From Campylorhamphus procurvoides (taxonomy: Eukaryota > Chordata > Aves > Passeriformes > Dendrocolaptidae), in NCBI GenBank assembly GCA_013396655.1, contig WBMV01006632.1, positions 1,323,250 through 1,387,249 of the forward strand: a DNA stretch of 64,000 nt, written 5' to 3'. Shown in pieces: positions 57,701 through 64,000 of this stretch. A model generated the notes under the pieces. It made no database searches. It was not told the origin of the DNA and was given only the letters and a program-made list of their open reading frames with translations. How positions within the stretch are numbered: position 1 is the first letter of the stretch; every line of letters begins with the position of its first letter. The position numbers and the translations under genes are program-made.

Positions 57701-60700
57701 ACTGTTACTAGAGCTCAGTGTTTTTTTCTAAGACCCAGATGCCACCAGTAAACTACCTTTGATTCTCATCAATAGGATCTTAATTCTCCTGCCTCCTTGG
57801 ACTGCATTTTCAAGTGCTGGGAGTACAGATAATCATGTCTCAAAAAGAGAAGAATTAATTAAACTGCCTTTTCTGGACAGTCAGTTGCTGTTTTTCAAAT
57901 TGAGTTATTGCTTAGAGACTTTTGTAGCGTTTGATGCAGTAATGGCAAAATATCTGTACTTTGCTCTGTGTTACGAAATGATGAAGAAATTAAGTATATT
58001 GTGATCTCATTTTCTCATTTCTTTCAACTACACATATTCTAGTTTATTTAAAAAGACAGCTCTAAAATTGAGTTATAGTAATTTGTTTTGCGCAAGAAGA
58101 TCATGATTTTTTTTTGCAACAGACAGATTCCCTGTGGCTGTTCTCTTATCTGTCCCCTCTTTGAGCATCAACAGAATGAACTGGGAAAAAACAATGACCA
58201 CAACAATTCATACTGGTTATTACTCACACCAGGTACATTCTAACTGGTATCATAGAGATTGCAGACAGGTTTACATTGAAGTACTCCTTTCTTTTGCTCA
58301 GAAATTGCTAAACTCCTTCCACTTCAGATGAATCAGTCCATGCTTGATCTCTGCCTTTGACTTCAGCTACTGTGAAAGCAAAGTAGCGTCAAAGAAGCTT
58401 AACTGGAATGTCTGGAACTTAAAAGAATAAAATCAGACCTCATTGTTTCCCAAGGCTGCAATGCTTAATCCTACAATGCATAAACATGGTCGCTCTTCCA
58501 ATGCAATACTCATGTGAAAGAATAATTGTGTGCTCTTTATCAGGTTTGAATCTTATCTCTGAACAATTTGATGGAACTTTTTGATTAACTTCTTAACGAT
58601 AGCTTTTCTGCTTAGCAGTTACTAATATATAACTAGAACTAGCTACCTTCTTCTGCTGTGTATGTGCATTTACCCTTGATACTTCTATTTTAACACCATC
58701 TGGATCCATGAAGTCTATGGTACAAAATGCCAGATCAAATCATGCCAACAGCACATCTCTCTCTTCGTCTCTGATTGCTTTTTTTTTTTCATACTTCTCA
58801 TCACGTCGTAAACACTTGGGCTTGGAGGCAACTTTCACTCATGTAAATGATATTTGCTTGATCAGAACAGAGCATTATAAATTGAATAAAAATAACATTG
58901 GAACTCCAGTTTAGCTTGTTAAGTAAGCTATTAGTTTAAGTTTGGGAGTTATTAAGTTGTTTAATAAAATTTGTTTATTGACTGTGGGAATTGTTGCTCC
59001 TTAGAGGAGTTAGGTTTCATTCTGGGTGCTACCATCATGCCTTCACCACCAGAAAAGATTTATCAGGGTAAGCTGGAGCTAAGGAGAGGAAAACAAAATT
59101 AAAGGTTTGCCTTGGCCAAGAGGATAATGACCATGCTTAAGTCTCAGCATGTGTGATTAAGAGGAACGGAAAAAGATAATCTGCTGGGATAAGACAGTAT
59201 GAATTTCCTTAAGGGAAAAAAACCTCTAAGGAAAAAAAAAAAATTGAGATAGCAAATACCTACTCTTGGCCACTTCATGGTAGTCTACAGGCTGTGTCTC
59301 CCAAGCAGATCCCTCCTACTCAGCAGCCCACCCATTTGCTCTGCTTTTCACAAGTTGACAGCTCACAGGAAGACCAATTGCCACTACATGTGTTCTTTTC
59401 AAACCTATTTCCATTACCTTCTAGCAATGCTCACACTTACAAGCACTGTGAGACCTCCAGCTGCCCCAGCCAGAGGGCTGCAGAGCCTCTTTGGGCAGCT
59501 CTGTCCCTCTGGAGAAGGTCTGGGAAACTGGCAGCCAGGGTGATGCAGAGGCTGTGCTGGCACAAGTGTCACACAAAACAGACTTTGCCACTGGGAGTTG
59601 GAAGGCTGAAGGAAAACTTGGAAATGCAACCCCTTCCATGGGGGAGGGCATGCAGGGACAAAGTCAGGAGTGGTACCTCTTGGTGCTATTTCTGCTGTGT
59701 CCCCATGGAGAGCTCGTCCCTGCACAGGCTGCAGGAACAAGCAGTAAATAAAAGTGGTTCCTGCTTTGGAGAATTTGCTGGAGAAGCTGGTGGAGACCAA
59801 TTCTGTTTCACATAGTCTTCACTGAAGACCAGATATAAATACTTATCCTCCCCTGGGAAGGAAGTCTCCATCCTGCACCCAACCCCCTTGCCAAGAAAAG
59901 AGGGGCCCATCCCAGCACTCTGCTGGCTTTCTTGGCCAGGTCCCCATGAGGTCACACAGTGGGAGTGACTGCATTAGCAACGTGGTTGACATCAAACCTC
60001 CCTGCTGGCTACACCCTGTCTGTGAAGGACCTGTAGAGAACTGGGTGGCAACCACCTTCCTTCCAAGAGTGAATCTTGAGCTTTGGAAGAAATTTGAGTT
60101 TCTGAGAAATACAAATAGCCACAGATGCATCCATTTTTAATGCAGTCCCGGCAGCCTCTAAGGCATTTCTGAAGTGAAATGTGAGGAAAGGAAGAATAGA
60201 GGTTTATATACTTTTTTACCCCTAGGGTTAAAATGAGCAAGCCACTCCACTCTTTGTGCTAAGAAAGTAATAAAAATGCTTTTCTTTACGCCATAATCAT
60301 GCCTGAGTGCCTGGATCAGGTTGTGCCACTTGTTTTCTTAAAAGCAAGTTATCTTGGCTTCCACTTGCCTTGATTTATACCCATATTGCACAAACCACTT
60401 TGCAGGCATGTCAGATAGCTCTCAGATTGGCTGTGGTCAGCCTTACTTGTGTATTTGCTTTCTCACTTGTTTCCCACAATATCTGAGTGATCTGGAGGAC
60501 TCTGGGTGAGTTAAAATTACTTTTTTTCCCATTCCACAAATATTCTTCAGCTTTAAAACACTTTCTTACTTCTTATTACGTGACAATAAAATCATTTTTT
60601 GAGGCTCTGTTCCCCAAAACCCCCAGGGGCTGGGGTGCAGGAGCTCGGGTATGTGGGTGCTTGCTCATGCACACATGGGTGCACAGCATGGAGCCAAGTG

Positions 60701-63700
60701 CACAGGACCCATTGCGCGACAGGAGGGTTTTAGAGCTCAAACGATGGAAAGTTTGATATCTTTGGAAATGCAAGGCTGAGCATCAGTTTCTTAATCAGCA
60801 GTTGCAGCTGCTGTCAACTGCCTTCCTGTCAACCCCCTGCTGAAGGTGGAAGTGGTTTAGGGAATATTTTGCAATACAAAGATCACCTCTTAAAGGGGAA
60901 AGCAGAGCACTTTGCCATCTTTCAGATGTAGGGCCAAAGCCTTTTGCACGCTGATTTAAAAGCACTGGAAAAAACTAGATAGCCTAATAAGCAGTAGAGA
61001 ATCCCTGACCTTTCTTTACTGCCATTTTATTTAGCATATATGTGAGTGATTGAATTGCCGTGTAGTATCTGTGAGTGCATGTGCATGATTTCTCTTCGGT
61101 TACTTAGTTTAGTAAACTCTCCTTCCCCACCACTTTGGCCTTTGTCACAAGAGGTGCTGAAAGTATTTGAAATTTAAGCAGCTACTGGTGAAGTAAAAGT
61201 ATTTTTTGGAGATCTCCCTCAAGGGTCACTGTGTAAGACATAGCCGTGCACTCCTAAGGGTCTGAATCATCTCAGATGGAGCCATGCTTTAGAAGGATTA
61301 CCCTTGTCAATGGTCTTTTCCCATCTGCAGCAGGGCATCTCATTAAAGCTCAAATTCCAGTGATATTTAACAAAATGACAACTCCATGCAAATGCACAGG
61401 TGTGCAGCACAAAACTTTAATGGAAGGGGAAATGTGGGTTCCAGCAGCCAGAGCCCTGACTCCCCTGCATGGATATGCAAAAGAATGGACAGGAGGAGCA
61501 TCATGGTCACATCATTCAGATCCAGAGACTTCAGGATGTAGGTCCATATCTCTGAGCCAGGTGTTAGGGATAGTCATTAAATCCTGGTACTTTTAAGCCC
61601 TGGAAGGAATGAACTTGAATGAGATAAACGGTCAAGCACTTAAAAAGTATTTTTAAAATTAATTGGCCAAATACTCCTGGGAAATGGGAAGAGTTAAGTC
61701 AGGATTATTAGGTGGCTTATGAACAGAGTAAATTGCTGTCAAATCAGATTGAGAAAAGGCAATGCACCAACACCTGTTTGCTGGTCTGATGTTTTGCCGC
61801 CCCAATGGTGTCATTTAGTCCAGCCATCTCAACAAGGTGGTCACTTGGTGAGAGCAAACCCAGGACCTCTGCCAACGCTGCTCTGCTACAGCCACAGTTG
61901 TTGATCGGACACTTCTTTCCTCTGGGGCCCCAAAATGTGACAGCTGTTGGCTTCACCATTGTTGACAGTCAGATCTCAATAGCTGAAAGAAGGTGGTGGC
62001 AGGATGAGCACCAGGAGTCCCTGATGATGGGTCAGGGAGTGCTAACTCTGACCTTACTAAATCCAAGGGAGCCTGGGGTCCTGGTATCAAAAAACACAGT
62101 TTGCCAGGTAGCTGAAGGGGACTTACACCCAACATTTGTAAGCTCCCACTTGATCTCTGTAATAAGTACTTTTTAGACAGTGTTTTCTAAGCTTCTTCAC
62201 TGTAAAAAGAGGAAGATACCTTTGACAGTGTTGCAGGTATGTTGAGAAGTATTAAGAGTTTTTCCTGTTTTCAAGCAATGAAGATCAAAACTTTCAAAAT
62301 TTAAAACATTCACTTAAACCTTGAAAATACCTTGAAACATCTTTTCTTATTTTCCTAAGCTTGCAGCCTTTTATTTCATACATTATTAAAAGCCCACAGC
62401 TTTCATGTTAATGTCATGAGGTGTAATATTCAGCTTCAGTTTAACAGGAGAAAAGTGTGAGCAAATCAAATCAACACCATTAGTTCTTCCAGGTACAGGA
62501 GCCTGACGTGCTTCACCAGCATCTCCAAAAGCACAGGTTCAGGAAATTGAAAGAAGACCAAGCATTAAAGAAACGTGCTTGAGCCTAAAAATTCCCAAAG
62601 GTAACAGGTTCTGATTATAGAATTTCTGTTTGGGTTTTTTCCCAACTTTTCCCATCCAGAATGCTCCTGAGTCCTTGCAAACTTAGAAATGTTAAACCAC
62701 TAATTAGCTTCTAAATGGCTTAACTAATTGTAAGGGTATACAGACAGTGTTGGTGTGTAAGAAGTCTCAAACTGAAAAGAAAAGAAACAGAAGCTGGCAT
62801 TTCTAAGGTCAAGAGTGTTAAAAAAATAAATAGATAAATATATATATAAAGGAACCAAATCTGTTTTCTTAAGGAAAATTTTATATTACTACACTGTTAT
62901 ACCTAACACTCCTCCAGACAATACCACAACACAGGTGGGTACTAAAGACATTCTCAGAAAATTCTACTGTTTCAATAAATGAGACAGAAATGCTCAAAAT
63001 ATACTTTCCTTTAATTAGAGTTCTTGACTCAGAATCGTCCTAGAATTAATATTGGTTTTTTTAATTTAAGATCTGATTCCAAATTTCAAAGAAGCTTGCC
63101 TATGCCCATGCTAGCTTTGCATTTTAGTAAGGGACCAATTTCTGGCTTTATTGAAGTTTTACTAGACCAGTCCTTTGGATTGTAAAGCCCAGCAGATCCA
63201 TTAGCATGACATTGAGTGCCATTATACAACTGCTTTGAATTTCTGTGGCTCCACATGTGCCACACCGGGGTACATAGCAAAGCAATTCAGGTGCTGAACA
63301 AATGCTTTTGACAAGGGGTTGTTGGACAGCAGATCCCACCTGTACTGTCGTGGTTAAAATGCCACAGTGGTGCAGTGTGGAGAAGGCATTTCAAGTTGCT
63401 CTCTTGAGGACAGAAGAGACATACTCAAACAGAAAGATTTGAAAGGGATTGCTAGTTTAGGTTAATCTAATTTAAAAGCAAGCTATTAAATATTCGATTG
63501 AAACTCTGTAGAGAAACAAAGAGCTTGATTTATGTAAGGAAGCTGACACCTCTGCCAGGAGCTGTTATGGAGCAGGTTAGCATTGGCAGCTAATGTTACC
63601 CAATTATGGGTACTGAAAACAAAGCATTCAGAAATGAAGTCACAACTGAACAGCCACCATGACTACAAGTGACAGAAGTAGAATAGCTCTATCAACTTGA

Positions 63701-64000
63701 GCGATAAACTGAAGCCCATTCGTGGAATCAGTGGGTGTCTCTCCCGGATGAGCAGTGCAGGATTAGACTCAATTGCACATCATGCCGGCACTAGTTACAA
63801 ACATAGAACAGATGTCAAGTAAATAGGGAAGTGAGGGACAAAACAGAAATAATTGTAAAAATGTGCCCAAGGATAAAATAAATTGATCCTAAGACACTAA
63901 CAAACATTCCTGTATAGGGCAAAATGAGTCTTTGTACTGGGTTGGCTTTTATTTTCTTGCTAATATTGCATAACAGAACTACACTGGCATGATGAGGAGG
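54761..64000. other. Intergenic, no gene recognised
   Basis: About 9 kb downstream of MEP1B. In mammals GAREM1 follows on the opposite strand; none of its coding exons were recognised here, though a 3' UTR could not be excluded. The longest open frame (59294-59815) lies in a locally GC-richer stretch open on both strands and matches nothing known. No RNA genes or clear CR1 copies were seen. Confidence 0.45.
57229..57261. repeat. (CAA)n microsatellite
   Basis: Interrupted CAA trinucleotide run, about ten units. Confidence 0.85.

Noticed and set aside
59294..59815. 173-codon open frame in the intergenic region
   Set aside because: Overlapping frames are open on both strands, as expected in GC-richer DNA; no domain, signal peptide or splice link recognised.
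63925..64000. Possible start of an LTR (TTTGTACTGGGTTGGC)
   Set aside because: The resemblance to avian LTR starts is short and the window ends before any diagnostic sequence or duplication could be seen.
1..64000. tRNA, rRNA, CRISPR array or operon-type features
   Set aside because: None were recognised on reading; the window is vertebrate nuclear DNA with intron-containing genes. A tRNAscan/Rfam run was not possible here.

Overview
This window is nuclear DNA from a bird. It carries CR1 LINE 3' ends in both orientations, an avian-type solo retroviral LTR, faint MIR-type SINE relics, short GT-AG exons in long AT-rich introns, and the vertebrate gene order RNF125 - RNF138 - MEP1B with all three on the + strand. 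No bacterial, plasmid or CRISPR features are present.

Layout. (1) 1-6.2 kb is mostly featureless intergenic DNA with one exon-sized match to the zinc-finger exon of RNF125 (1660-1749), a MIR-like relic and a CR1 fragment. (2) 6.2-6.77 kb holds a CR1 fragment running into an assembly gap (144 N), then a GC-rich promoter. (3) 6.77-16.5 kb is RNF138 in seven coding exons (248 codons). Intron 3 carries a 1,074-bp solo LTR with a perfect 5-bp target duplication, directly followed by a 1.5-kb dead CR1. (4) 16.5-27.1 kb is intergenic, with two CR1 fragments, a G-quadruplex motif and a GC-rich island packed with inverted repeats (22.32-22.66 kb). (5) 27.2-53.0 kb is a complete MEP1B (meprin beta) gene in 15 coding exons (752 codons). 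It includes a 63-nt signal-peptide exon and a 19-nt second exon, both too short to show as ORFs. (6) 53.4-64 kb is intergenic: a diverged tandem-repeat field at 53.8-54.8 kb, then nothing recognisable. In mammals the next gene is GAREM1, but no part of it was recognised here.

RNF138 is a nuclear/cytosolic RING E3 ubiquitin ligase and MEP1B a secreted-pathway membrane metalloprotease. They are neighbours by ancient synteny, not by shared function. All catalytic and zinc-binding residues that could be checked are intact in both.

The most noteworthy points are the roughly 60-residue mucin-like stalk in meprin beta (about 44 residues longer than in human), its PDZ-ligand-like C-terminus, the hairpin-rich island at 22.5 kb, the decayed RNF125 exon, the in-frame triple AG acceptor in RNF138, and a compact HNF4/HNF1/CDX-like motif cluster just upstream of MEP1B exon 1. 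Comparisons with human proteins are from memory; no alignment was run.
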